A stretch of 64,000 nt of DNA, from positions 310,001-374,000 of the forward strand of contig NZ_SGIT01000004.1 in NCBI RefSeq assembly GCF_004208525.1, in the 5' to 3' direction. A program made the position numbers and the translations under genes. Positions 55,236 to 64,000 of this stretch are shown piece by piece. Source of the DNA: Sphingobacterium corticibacterium (GTDB taxonomy: Bacteria; Bacteroidota; Bacteroidia; Sphingobacteriales; Sphingobacteriaceae). A model generated the notes under the pieces. The model was not told where the DNA came from. It ran no database searches and saw only the letters and a list, made by a program, of their open reading frames with translations. Position 1 is the first letter of the stretch; each line of letters opens with the position of its first letter.

Positions 55236-55802
55236 GTACTGTTTTTAGCGTTTTGTAAGCCCTTTTTCAGAAAATGGGTTCACAAGTTGAAAATATGGGG
55301 TCACCTATTGCGAACTCGTGTTCCCTTATTGGAAAAACGTGATCCCATTTTGAAGAAAGGTGTTCCCCTTTTGTCTTTTAGTAATCCCTTATCGGCAAAA
55401 TGTATTTCCTTTTTCAGAAGATGTGATTACATTTTTGCTAAATGTGTTCCCTTTTTTGCTAAATGTGTTCCCTTATTGGGAAAACGTGATTCCATTTTAG
55501 GAGAAAGTGATCGCACGTTTATAACAAGTGAACGGTATCTAGCTACTTGTGTTCCCTTATCGGAAAAACGTGATCCCGTTTTTGACGAACGTGATCACAC
55601 TTTTATAAGAAGTGAACAGTATTTTGCTACTTGTGATTCCCTATTGGTAAAACGTGATCCCTATTTCGCGACTTGTGTTCCCATGTCGGCAAAACGTACC
55701 ACCGTTTGGCAAAAAAGCGATATCCAAATCTCAAAAAGGGTTCACGGAGAGTCAATATGTGTTCCCAGAAAGCGAAAAACCATTCCCAAAAAGGCACTAT
55801 TT
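55236..55802. repeat. 21-bp tandem array, 27 units
   Basis: The period is exactly 21 bp with no indel. Clear units start at 55278, 55299, 55320 and so on to 55761 and 55782; the first two units (55236, 55257) are more diverged. The consensus is about GTTCCCTTATTGG-AAAACGT, with T or A at position 2. An 84-bp (four-unit) higher-order duplication is visible from about 55446 to 55613. Some units can form TTCCC/GGGAA hairpins. The frame stays open as a seven-residue repeat (VPLLEKR, DPILKKG, ...), which follows from 21 being a multiple of three. No spacers exist, so this is not CRISPR. Confidence 0.92.
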
Positions 55803-55838
55803 TGTGTAATATCGTCACGAAAATCGCTACAGGCATCC

Positions 55839-56113
55839 GACCTAATAACGACCCAAGCCCAACCTAAGAATGACCTAAGGATCACCCAAGAAACAGCTAA
55901 GGATGACCTAAGCTTGACCCAACCACGACCCAGCCTAAGAACAGGTTATACACAAGGATCACCCAAGGATGACACAACAAACAGCCAAGGAACAGATAAC
56001 AACGACACAAGGAATGTACGGTTGGTGTACCGCGAGTGTACTGTTAGTGTACGGGGAGTGTACCGAAAAGGTACTGGAGAAGTACTAAAAAGGTACTGGA
56101 GAGCTACTAAAGA
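55839..56113. repeat. 11-bp tandem array, 25 units
   Basis: The period is exactly 11 bp across 275 bp. The first 16 units follow GACCCAAGGAT (for example at 55872, 55905, 55960). From 56015 the units change to TGTAC followed by six variable bases, with GTAC at 56016, 56027, 56038, 56049, 56060, 56071, 56082 and 56093, still in the same phase. Since 11 is not a multiple of three, a coding origin is unlikely. Period 11 places each copy on nearly the same helix face. Confidence 0.9.
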
Positions 56114-56180
56114 TTCACTAAACGTATGTACCTCTTGTGTAGATCAGCTGTACGGTAAAAGTAGGAGAGTGGTAGCGGCA

Positions 56181-57224
56181 ATGACGAACACATCAATGCC
56201 TTTTGTGTTGGCATTGATGTGTTTCATGTTGTTTAATCTATCAGACGCCTGGGCGCAGTCCGCGGAATCGCGGACTGCCGAAGGGCAAACCGAAAATTTA
56301 GAAACAGAGATAGCTGACATTCTCACACCCAAAGTAGAGTATACACTAGAGCATAATATAAATAAACCTCTCGGCAGTGAAGGCAATGGAATGGGGCAGG
56401 TCAGGCCGATCATGCAAACGATGCTCACGGGTTATCAGGAAGGGATAAAAGGAAGGAGAATACTGGCATCGCAGGCATTCGCTACGTCCGAAACTGGACT
56501 GGATGATATGCAAGCTTATCGGATCGGTTGCTACAATTGTACATTGCTCAGTCTTTTCCAGATGGCATCTTTTGATGGCAAGCGTATGATGCCACGTAAC
56601 CGAACACTGCTTGAGGTCAAAGATCCCATGAAACTTCAAAATACCAAAGATAGGGGAACTGCTTACCAGGATTGGTTAAGATCTGGCAATGGGTTTACGT
56701 ATGAGGCGGTGTCACCTTTCGCGTTGGGAAGAAAAAATATATATAAAAAGATGACGCAGGATATGTCGGAATATTTCCCGCAATATAGCGTATCGATAGA
56801 GAAGCGCCCGGTTGAATGCCTTCTATTAGTGGTCGAAGGGAATACGGATGCACTTATGAATAAAGGGGGTAATCCGAAAGTTAGTTATTCTCCACTCCAT
56901 TTTTCGATGTCCAACAGCTATGATGTAGACTATCTCGTGGAACGTTTGCATTATTATTTGCAGAACGAACCGCCACTGATAAATAAGGTTGCTATAAGGG
57001 GTAAAATAGATATAGATATCAAGGCGTCGTTATCAAACGTTTCGGAGCTGAACGAGGCATTAAAAGCCTACGGATTACGGATCGAGAAAGGAATAGAGGT
57101 TGTCGATATGCTCGTCATCAGCGATTCGGGACAGCAACCGGTTCATCTTCCGTTGGAGGCGGGTAACTATGGACAGATAAGAGGTTTTGATTGGGGAAAA
57201 TTAGTAGGAGGGATCGAACGATGA
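56181..57224 (+). CDS. Secreted DUF3738-like protein
   Basis: ATG 56181, after AGGAGAG, opens a signal peptide (MTNTSMPFVLALMCFMLFNL...AWAQ), giving 347 residues. The frame is open far upstream only because it crosses the repeat arrays. The C-terminal part (KVAIRGKIDIDIKASLSNVSELNEALKAYGL...VVDMLVISDSG) resembles the end of DUF3738/TIGR03435 proteins. The centre has MQAYRIGCYNCTLLSLFQMA with a CxxC pair. It overlaps the TlpA-like gene by 4 bp (ATGA), so it works with it, probably in the periplasm. Confidence 0.65.
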   Translation: MTNTSMPFVLALMCFMLFNLSDAWAQSAESRTAEGQTENLETEIADILTPKVEYTLEHNINKPLGSEGNGMGQVRPIMQTMLTGYQEGIKGRRILASQAFATSETGLDDMQAYRIGCYNCTLLSLFQMASFDGKRMMPRNRTLLEVKDPMKLQNTKDRGTAYQDWLRSGNGFTYEAVSPFALGRKNIYKKMTQDMSEYFPQYSVSIEKRPVECLLLVVEGNTDALMNKGGNPKVSYSPLHFSMSNSYDVDYLVERLHYYLQNEPPLINKVAIRGKIDIDIKASLSNVSELNEALKAYGLRIEKGIEVVDMLVISDSGQQPVHLPLEAGNYGQIRGFDWGKLVGGIER

Positions 57225-57745
57225 AAATGATACCGTTGATAACATTGCTAATCCCATTATTGTCGTACAGTCAAATTAATCTGACCGATTCAAACCTAAA
57301 GGTTGGCGATACCATACCGCCGGGAATCAGTTCGACATTGTTTCATCCTTCCGATGGTGAAATTAATATTTCCAGCTTGGATAAAAAATTGGTTATCCTC
57401 GATTTTTGGGCTGCATGGTGTAGCCCCTGCGTAGCGGCACTGCCCAAGTTGGACAGTATCCAACGCGAATTCGAAGGACATATACAGATTATCCCGATTA
57501 CGTACCAGAGGGCAACAGATATCCGGGCAATTGTAGCCAAAGCTTTCAAGAATAGGGAGACCATTCTTCCGATGGTTATCGAGGATAACACCTACCGCCA
57601 TCTATTTCCCCATCGATCGTTGCCACATACGGTTTGGTTGGACCGTGAAGGACGGGTTTTGGCGATAACGGATGGTTCTGAAATTAACGGGGAGAATATT
57701 CGCTTGCTATTGAAAGCGGGTATGAGGAAAGGAGGGCAGTCATGA
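57221..57745 (+). CDS. TlpA-like periplasmic thiol-disulfide oxidoreductase
   Basis: This 174-residue protein starts at ATG 57221 after AGGAGG, with signal peptide MKMIPLITLLIPLLSYSQ. The thioredoxin active site is WAAWCSPCVAALPKLD, and the cis-Pro region LPHTVWLDREGRVLA is present. It reduces or isomerises exported proteins. It overlaps both neighbours by 4 bp (DUF3738-like before, SusC after), an arrangement repeated in many Sphingobacteriaceae SusCD operons. Confidence 0.88.
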   Translation: MKMIPLITLLIPLLSYSQINLTDSNLKVGDTIPPGISSTLFHPSDGEINISSLDKKLVILDFWAAWCSPCVAALPKLDSIQREFEGHIQIIPITYQRATDIRAIVAKAFKNRETILPMVIEDNTYRHLFPHRSLPHTVWLDREGRVLAITDGSEINGENIRLLLKAGMRKGGQS

Positions 57746-60700
57746 TACGGATAATATGGATCGTATTCCTGCTTATGCTGATAGGCAACACTGTTTTTTC
57801 TCAACAGATAGCGGAAGGAACCGTAGAGGATGAAGAGGGTAAAGCGATCCCAAATGTGAATATTGTTAACGGTCGCATCAAAACAGAGGTATAGACGGAT
57901 CACGAGGGAAAGTTTTCGATTCAAGGAACTGCTGGTGATACGATAATGATCTCAAAAGTTGGCTTTCAGTCTCTTTTTTGGGTGTTTACGGCGGAAAGAC
58001 ATAGTATGACCTTCCAGTTGAAAAAAAGTAACAATGTTTTACAGGAAGTAGAAATATCTACGGGATATCAGAAAATTAGAAAGGATAGGCTGACCGGATC
58101 TGCCTATTACCTCGATAGTGAACAACTGGAACTGAATGTGGGGAGTAATGTACTGGACCGTCTAAAGGATGTTGTGCCGGGACTTAACCTGTTGGGGCGG
58201 CATCCCAACATGACCATACGGGGCGTTAGTTCGATCCACGGGAATATGTCTCCTTTGATTGTGGTTGATGATTTTCCGTATGAGGGTGATATCAATGACA
58301 TCAATCCCGAAGATGTAGAAACTATCTCGGTGTTGAAAGATGCAGCGGCAGCAGCAATCTGGGGGACACGGGCAGGCAATGGCGTAATTGTAATCACGAC
58401 AAAGAAAGGATCTTTCGGGCAACGTCCGGAGATTTCTTTCCAGAGCAATATGACAGTTGGAAACAAACCTGATCTTTTCTATACGCCGACTATGTCGGTT
58501 AGTGATTACATCGATACGGAGAGACGTGTTTTCGAGGAAGGAGGGTATACCGCGACCGAAAGTAATCTGGACAGGCTTCCCCTGTCGGAAGTGGTGGAAC
58601 TCTTGATTGCCCACCGGGAGAAAGAAATAAGTTTGGATAAACTGGAAAGCAGTATAGATCTGTTGAAGCAGCATGATATACGAAAGGATATAAACAAGTT
58701 TTTAGTAAGAAAAACCATGGCATCGCGAAGTAACCTTAATATCCGAGGGGGTGGGGAGCAGCATGTGTATTCGATTTCGACAGGTTATGACCGTAACCTA
58801 CCACAGCAGTTGCGCGTTTCTAATGATCGGTTGACTCTTCGTGCCAATAACGCTTTTAGTTTTTTTGAAAAGAGGCTCACGGTGCAGGCAGATATTTTCG
58901 GTGTGTTTCATAAACAGATAATGGATGGTCATTCCATCTATACGGGGCTGTCTCCTTACGAAAGGCTGGTAGACAGTGATGGTAAACACCGTGCCATATA
59001 TGGTTTTTACAGGAAACCTTGGTTAGATCAAGCAGAAAATATGGGGCTATTGGACTGGCAGTACCGCCCCTTGGATGAACTGGAAAACGGTGACCGAAAC
59101 AAGATGGCCGAAAATTACCAGTTTAATCTAGGTGCTGCTTATAAGCTGTTGCCAAACCTCCGCTTAAAGGTGCTTTATCAATATGCGGCAGATAACGGAA
59201 GGGAAGAAACCCATTATTCGGTTGATAGTTATTTTGCACGTGATCTGATCAATAAGTTTGCACAGATAAATGATTCTGGATTACCTACTTTTCCGATCCC
59301 CCACAGCGGTATATTGGATGAAGGTACCGAAAGGAACCGGTCGAACTCGCTGCGTGGTAATCTAACGTATGACAATACACTTGGTAAGCATGAAATCAAT
59401 GTGATGCTGGGGTGGGAAATGCGCGATCGTACCATGCGCAATGGCAGGCAGAGGTTTTATGGCTATGATGACGAGTATATGTCCAATCAGGTGGTAGATT
59501 ATACGAAAGCATATGCAATGTCGTATTTTACGCGTAGAACGGATGAAATTCCTTTCGTTCAGTCACTGCGGTATCGGCAGAACCGGAACCTGTCGTACTA
59601 TGCAAATTTGAATTACTCGTTTGGCGGACGGTTTACCTTGTCGGCCAGTGCGCGGAAAGATAAAAGCAATGTCTTTGGCGTAAGCGCTAATTTAAAGGGA
59701 GTGCCTCTCTTTTCGATCGGTGCTGTGTGGAATGTCCATAAAGAACCTTGGCTTTCAGACGAATTGAAAGGTATCTGGAGGGTTAAGGCTTCTTTTGGTT
59801 ACAATGGAAATATGGATAATACGCTGTCATCTCAGATTACAGCAAATTATCTCGCTGCTTCAGCAACGTATCTCAATCGGGCGGAAATTATCAATCCGCC
59901 TAATGCAGATCTGCGTTGGGAACGGGTAAAGAATGCCAATTTTGGGCTGCAGTGGATTTCGGACGGCGGCCGATTGGATATTGGGGCAGAGTATTACATA
60001 AAGAACGGTTTGGACCTGATCGGAGATAGTCCTTATGCTCCCTCTAGTGGGGTTGATTTTTATAGGGGAAACACAGCCTCGACGGCAGGAAATGGTTTAG
60101 AGTTGACTGTGAATACCGTCAATATCGACCGTGCATTTAAATGGAAAACAGGCTTGCTTTTCTCTCATGCAAAAGATAAAATTACGCGTTATTTACTAAA
60201 GCCTGCGGTCATGGCTAATGCGATTGAGTATGGTACTACTGCTTTTCCGATTGAGGGAGCTTCCCGATTCGCAATCTATAGTTTTCCATGGGCAGGCCTA
60301 GATCCGACCAATGGTAACCCGAGAGGATATCTTGATGGAGAGATTTCGGACGACTACAGAAATATTATTGCTGGAACTACGCTAGAAAATGCAACATTAA
60401 ATGGACCGTCCTTCCCTACGGTGTTTGGGGCATTTCGAAATACATTTTTATGGCGGCAGTGGTCGGCATCGGTAAATATCACTTACCGGTTCGTGTATTA
60501 TGTGCGGATGAAATCAATTTCCTACGGATTTAATTATGGACTGGGTGGCCATGGGGATATATATAAAAGGTGGCAGAAACCTGGTGACGAGCAGCACACT
60601 TACGTAATGAGCATGCCTGTAGCTGATGGAGATTTGTACCGGGATCGCTTTTACACTTATGGATCACAACTGGTTGAGAAAGGAGACCATATCCGTTTGA

Positions 60701-60888
60701 GCGATATACGGGTCGCCTATGTGGATAATTACGGTCTGAAAAGGAATCGAAGACTTAAAATCCAGTACTTTATGCAGTTCAGTAACTTAGGGCTGTTGTG
60801 GGTGAAAAATTCGAGAAATATAGAGCCGGATAACAATAATGTTCCATTTCCCTTCCAAATGTCGATAGGGACAAAAATTGGATTATGA
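57742..60888 (+). pseudogene. SusC/RagA-like receptor interrupted by an amber codon
   Basis: ATG 57742 (overlapping the TlpA stop) opens a signal peptide and a carboxypeptidase-regulatory-like domain. Codon 51 is TAG (57892-57894), after which the frame continues without a break (TDHEGKFSIQG..., plug IRGVSSIHGNMSPLIVVDDF, SVLKDAAAAAIWGTRAGNGVI, full barrel) to 60888. The stop falls where a Trp or Gln codon would be expected before the conserved TD.EGKF. Restart at ATG 57946 would lack a signal peptide. Loss of function, suppression or a base-call error are all possible. The SusD gene follows with a 4-bp overlap. Confidence 0.8.
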
Positions 60889-62285
60889 TGAATGTAAGAA
60901 TATTTTATAGGAAAAGATATAGATTAGTAGGTTTTATGTTAATGCTATTCCTTGTAAAAGGCTGTAGTTCTGATTTTTTGGGGGTCAAACCGGATAAATC
61001 TTTACTGATTCCAAGTGCTTTGAATGATTATGAGGCTTTGATTAACAACGAATTCGTAAATGTGTTGAATACCCCTAGCTTGGGCATACTTGGGACAGAC
61101 AATGTATATCTTACAGATGATATGCTAAAAGGAACGGGGCTGACGAAAATTGAGAAAAATGTTTATGTATGGGAACCGGATTTGTTTGAAGATGCAAAGT
61201 ATATAGGCGATTGGAAGAACCCTTACGAATCGATATTTTATAGCAATGTAGTTATAGAGGGACTCGATGAGATCGAAAGGAACGGGGAAAACGAACTGCA
61301 ATGGGAGAGGGTCTGGGGTACAGCACTTTTTTACCGGGCACTGGGCCACTTTAATCTGGTGAGAAATTTTGCTGATGTGTATGATGAAAATGCTCAGAAA
61401 AAAATGGGTATACCAATGAAGTTGACTGCCAGTATAAGTGATCTTTCGGGACGCGCTGATCTGAAAACCGTTTATGATCGGATCGTGTCTGATCTTTTAC
61501 TTTCCTTAGCGCATGTACCGGAAGTCAATTTACGAAAAAGCCTGCCGGATAGAAACGCGGTAAATGCACTATTGGCAAGGGTGTACATCGTTATGAACGA
61601 GTTTGAGCAAGCTTATGAATATGCTGACAAAGTGTTGCAGAAGACAGACGTATTGTTGGACTACAATACGTTGAACTTATCTGCAGCTAAACCGATACCG
61701 AGTCCCTATCCCGATAATGCTAATCCCGAAGTTGTCTTTTTTTCGCAGATGGCGAGTTGGTCATTTAGATCGATTGTTTATGTATCGCCGGAATTGTACA
61801 ACTTATATGATGGTTCGGATTTACGGAAGCAGGTCTTTTTTGCGGAGCAGGATAATGGGCATCATTCATTTGTCGGAACTTATAATCGGAGAGTTTCGCT
61901 ATTTGATGGAATCACCACGGCAGAGCTTTATTTAATAAGAGCCGAATGTGCCGCCCGTAGGCGCGACTATGATCAGGCTAGGCGTGATTTAGCATTGCTA
62001 TGGAAGCATAGGTATCATGAAAATGCAGCGCCCGATCCAAATAGGATCGAAGATGAATCTATTTTAGCTGAAGTTTTGAAGGAAAGAAGAAAGGAACTGG
62101 CTTTTCGAAATCTGAGATGGTCGGATCTGAAGCGCTTAAATAAAGATCCTCGTACCGAAACATATTTGAGTAGACAGGTGGAAGGAAAGGAAATCGAATT
62201 GGTGCCGAATTCGCCACGTTATATTTTCCCTATTCCGAAGGCAATGGAGTTGGACTACAATGATATGGAACAGAATGAAAGGTGA
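60885..62285 (+). CDS. SusD/RagB-like lipoprotein
   Basis: This 466-residue protein has a lipobox (MLMLFLVKGC) and SusD features: SALNDYEALINNEF, ALFYRALGHFNLVRNFADVYD, and the C-terminal ELYLIRAECAARRRDYDQARRDLALLW and KERRKELAFRNLRWSDLKRLN. It is intact, unlike its SusC partner. The ligand is unknown; the TlpA/DUF3738 context argues against a simple polysaccharide locus. Confidence 0.85.
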   Translation: MMNVRIFYRKRYRLVGFMLMLFLVKGCSSDFLGVKPDKSLLIPSALNDYEALINNEFVNVLNTPSLGILGTDNVYLTDDMLKGTGLTKIEKNVYVWEPDLFEDAKYIGDWKNPYESIFYSNVVIEGLDEIERNGENELQWERVWGTALFYRALGHFNLVRNFADVYDENAQKKMGIPMKLTASISDLSGRADLKTVYDRIVSDLLLSLAHVPEVNLRKSLPDRNAVNALLARVYIVMNEFEQAYEYADKVLQKTDVLLDYNTLNLSAAKPIPSPYPDNANPEVVFFSQMASWSFRSIVYVSPELYNLYDGSDLRKQVFFAEQDNGHHSFVGTYNRRVSLFDGITTAELYLIRAECAARRRDYDQARRDLALLWKHRYHENAAPDPNRIEDESILAEVLKERRKELAFRNLRWSDLKRLNKDPRTETYLSRQVEGKEIELVPNSPRYIFPIPKAMELDYNDMEQNER

Positions 62286-62298
62286 GATGGAATAGCTC

Positions 62299-62343
62299 AA
62301 CCCCTCGCTTTTGGCAATCTACTTGATTGAAAAGCGAGGGGTT
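62299..62343. terminator. Long hairpin between SusD and DUF6520 genes
   Basis: A perfect 14-bp stem (62299-62312 with 62330-62343) is topped by an inner CAATC/GATTG stem. It lies between convergent genes. There is no strong T run on either side, so termination is likely but not certain. Confidence 0.6.
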
Positions 62344-62372
62344 AACGTTTGATATGTTATCGTCTGTTACTA

Positions 62373-62687
62373 TTACATATCAAAGCTTCCTGGTGTTGAT
62401 GACACAGGTGTCTCATTCGGATAAGGAGCATTGGTAAGCGGATCGATTTGATGTGACTCAAATGCTTCTTTACAGATTTCGTCTGAGGCGTTGCAGTCAT
62501 AGTCGACACCTTCTTCAAGTCCTTCCAGGGGAACCCAATTGAATTGATCGGGCTGACTTGGATTTGGGATTTCTCGTCCGAACTCCTGTGTTTCTAGTGC
62601 CGGTTTAAACGACATTAACGTGTAACTACCTGTTGCAATCGCTAAAGCCACTAAAGCCATTGCATTTTTGATGATGAATTTTTTCAT
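62373..62687 (-). CDS. DUF6520-like small exported protein
   Basis: The 104 residues start with a signal-type segment (MKKFIIKNAMALVALAIATGSY) followed by a short acidic body with two Cys (CNASDEIC). This matches the DUF6520 pattern common in Bacteroidota beside MauE-like genes. It overlaps the MauE-like gene by 4 bp and is translated after it. Function unknown. Confidence 0.65.
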   Translation of the reverse strand: MKKFIIKNAMALVALAIATGSYTLMSFKPALETQEFGREIPNPSQPDQFNWVPLEGLEEGVDYDCNASDEICKEAFESHQIDPLTNAPYPNETPVSSTPGSFDM

Positions 62688-63193
62688 CGGATAAAATTTA
62701 AAATGTTTGTAAAAATGTTTGTATGCTGTCTTTTGGCCGACAAGCCCTCTACAGCGACTAGCCCGGAGTCACTGTTTCGATGTAAACCTCGTTGTAAATA
62801 ATAGCCCCAAATGCTAGAGGCAAGAAAAAATAGATTAAACCAGAAATGTTGTGTCCAGTTCATACCGCTGATCACCGAGCCACAGCCGCACGGTAGTTTC
62901 TCCCAAGCGCCCAGCAGCGCAATGCCGATGTAGCCGGTAAAGGCTGCCATCAACAGGGATGACAGCCCAAAACCCACCAACCGAAACCTACCACTCACTA
63001 TACATATGGCAGCTATGATCTCTAAAAGAGGTAATGTATAAATCAATATTTGACCCAATGCATCCGAAAACGGTTGGCGAAGAATGCCGGTTTTGAATGC
63101 TTGGAAATATACTAGCTTATCCAAGCTTGCCGGTATCCACAACAATAACAGTGCAATGCTGATCAGGGTGACGATATATCTTTTTGTTTTCAT
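62684..63193 (-). CDS. MauE/DoxX-like redox-associated membrane protein
   Basis: The 169 residues carry four hydrophobic helices and the motif LPCGCGSVISGMNWTQHFWFNL, with a CxC pair next to a His-rich face, as in Bacteroidota MauE-like proteins. These resemble the disulfide-generating membrane partner of periplasmic thioredoxins. The TlpA-like gene is 5 kb away on the opposite strand, so a shared redox path is plausible. It is first in a two-gene unit with the DUF6520 gene. Confidence 0.78.
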   Translation of the reverse strand: MKTKRYIVTLISIALLLLWIPASLDKLVYFQAFKTGILRQPFSDALGQILIYTLPLLEIIAAICIVSGRFRLVGFGLSSLLMAAFTGYIGIALLGAWEKLPCGCGSVISGMNWTQHFWFNLFFLASSIWGYYLQRGLHRNSDSGLVAVEGLSAKRQHTNIFTNILNFIR

Positions 63194-63496
63194 AAAGCTT
63201 GTTTTTCTTTTTATTTCTTCAAATAATAGTCACGTACTGCTACATGAAAGGCATAGCAAATTCAGGTCGCTATTTTATTGCAACTATTTGTGAATCAATA
63301 TTTTATTTATATTTTTTCTTGTTTTTCTCTGGCTTTTACTTTACCTTTGGTTTAACTAATTAAAACATTCTTATTGCTTTCTATATATGACTTGCAAAGC
63401 AGCGGGCTTCGTACCTACTGGAGAGTAATGTATTTTATAATAAACTGATTGTCAGTTAAATAATTTTGTGTAGAAATTATTTCTAAAAATGAAGGC
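63194..63496. other. MauE/sigma-factor divergent spacer, 303 bp
   Basis: The gap is AT-rich and holds the start regions of two divergent genes. No clear promoter, repeat or small gene was recognised. Confidence 0.4.
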
Positions 63497-64000
63497 ATGG
63501 GGAAAAGTAACCCAGATAACGACACGACATACTTCCGCTTATTGCTCGTACAGCCGGAGAAAGCCCTTGCGGCCATCGAAGCGCGGTATGGTGAACGGTT
63601 GAAAATATATGTGCAAGTCTACTTCCAACAGGATACCGAATTTACAAATACCGTGATCTCGGAAACCTTGATAATCGTCTGGCAGAAAAGAGAGCAGGTA
63701 GCACGGTTGGACAAACCTTACTTCTGGATGCAGCGTGTGGCAGAAAACCAGGCATTGTATTTATTAAGAAAAGAAAGCAAACACAACAACGTGGCACTGG
63801 AAGATGAATACCTGGAAATGGCGGGAGAAGAGCATGCAGACCGTATACTTAGGGCAAAGGAAATAGAAGAGATCATTAACGAAGCATTGGATACGTTACC
63901 TCGCCGGGAAAGAGAAATTTTTAGGGCAGCCAGATTTGACGAGCTAAGCAATCAAGAAGTGATGCAGAAGTTCAATCTCACCGAACAGACAGTCAAAAAT
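63497..64000 (+). CDS. ECF RNA polymerase sigma factor (3' end beyond window)
   Basis: The first 168 residues are present from ATG 63497. Region 2 is DTEFTNTVISETLIIVWQKREQVARLDKPYFWMQRVAENQALYLLRK, and the start of region 4 is EALDTLPRREREIFRAARFDELSNQEVMQKFNLTEQTVKN. This is the SusCD-linked ECF type of Bacteroidota, which normally partners with an anti-sigma factor and a SusC-type receptor. The partner would lie beyond the edge. Confidence 0.85.
   Translation, partial: MGKSNPDNDTTYFRLLLVQPEKALAAIEARYGERLKIYVQVYFQQDTEFTNTVISETLIIVWQKREQVARLDKPYFWMQRVAENQALYLLRKESKHNNVALEDEYLEMAGEEHADRILRAKEIEEIINEALDTLPRREREIFRAARFDELSNQEVMQKFNLTEQTVKN

Noticed and set aside
55236..56113. CRISPR array
   Set aside because: Units are directly contiguous with no unique spacers, too short, and there are no cas genes.
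55113..56180. N-terminal 356 codons of a 703-aa ORF with seven-residue repeats
   Set aside because: They are read-through of the 21-bp and 11-bp arrays. The real protein begins at the signal peptide at 56181.
58162..58674. A 170-aa minus-strand ORF inside the SusC-like gene
   Set aside because: It is a shadow of the plug and early barrel coding sequence.
1..64000. tRNA and rRNA genes
   Set aside because: No cloverleaf with a GGTTCRANNCC T-arm or rRNA segment was recognised in the gaps; this was by eye and could miss one.

Overview
The window comes from a Bacteroidota chromosome, most likely the family Sphingobacteriaceae (Sphingobacterium/Olivibacter/Pedobacter-like). The evidence is two SusC/SusD loci, a type-B succinate dehydrogenase with one cytochrome b subunit, a fused HemC-HemD, the GNAT-argG-argC arrangement, weak Shine-Dalgarno sequences, and several promoters of the Bacteroidota form TTTG-N19/20-TAnnTTTG. 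Genus and species are inference.

Layout. 1-3031: a large sensor histidine kinase that runs off the left edge. 3.1-6.7 kb: sdhCAB. 6.8-15.6 kb: housekeeping and stress genes (outer-membrane barrel, CsbD-like protein, CsaA, TadA, SodA, RecA, Nth, an S8 protease, an S9 oligopeptidase). 15.7-19.1 kb: arginine biosynthesis (long leader with an Arg-codon mini-ORF, GNAT, argG, argC). 19.1-36.4 kb: a polysaccharide-utilisation-type locus with its divergent GntR-type regulator, two DUF4832-like proteins, SusC, SusD, SusE/F-like, a GH28-like beta-helix protein, an FAD oxidoreductase and a sodium symporter, closed by a 17-bp-stem terminator. 36.4-44.8 kb: a His-rich lipoprotein, the haem cluster (hemA, hemCD, hemB, hemL), a DUF2027-type protein, aat and rbfA. 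44.8-47.7 kb: a probable small RNA, argH and galM.

48.0-54.3 kb is an AT-rich, defence-like island: DUF4062 plus AlbA_2/ATPase on the plus strand; HTH protein, AbiC-like membrane protein and a double-DUF262 protein on the minus strand. Divergent from the HTH gene, a textbook promoter leads into about 285 nt of strongly self-complementary sequence (54381-54665), a candidate structured RNA with no family I recognise. After it comes an unusual stretch of periodic DNA: 27 phase-perfect 21-bp units (55236-55802), then 25 phase-perfect 11-bp units (55839-56113). A third tandem array (63-bp units, 20727-21090) sits in front of the polysaccharide locus.

56.2-64.0 kb is a second SusC/D-type locus: a secreted DUF3738-like protein, a TlpA-type thioredoxin, a SusC gene interrupted by an in-frame amber codon, SusD, then DUF6520/MauE-like genes and the start of an ECF sigma factor gene. 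The main candidates for something undescribed are the structured RNA next to the AbiC/DUF262 cassette, the 21-bp and 11-bp arrays, and the DUF4832 polysaccharide locus. All functional claims here are read from sequence only; no database search was run.
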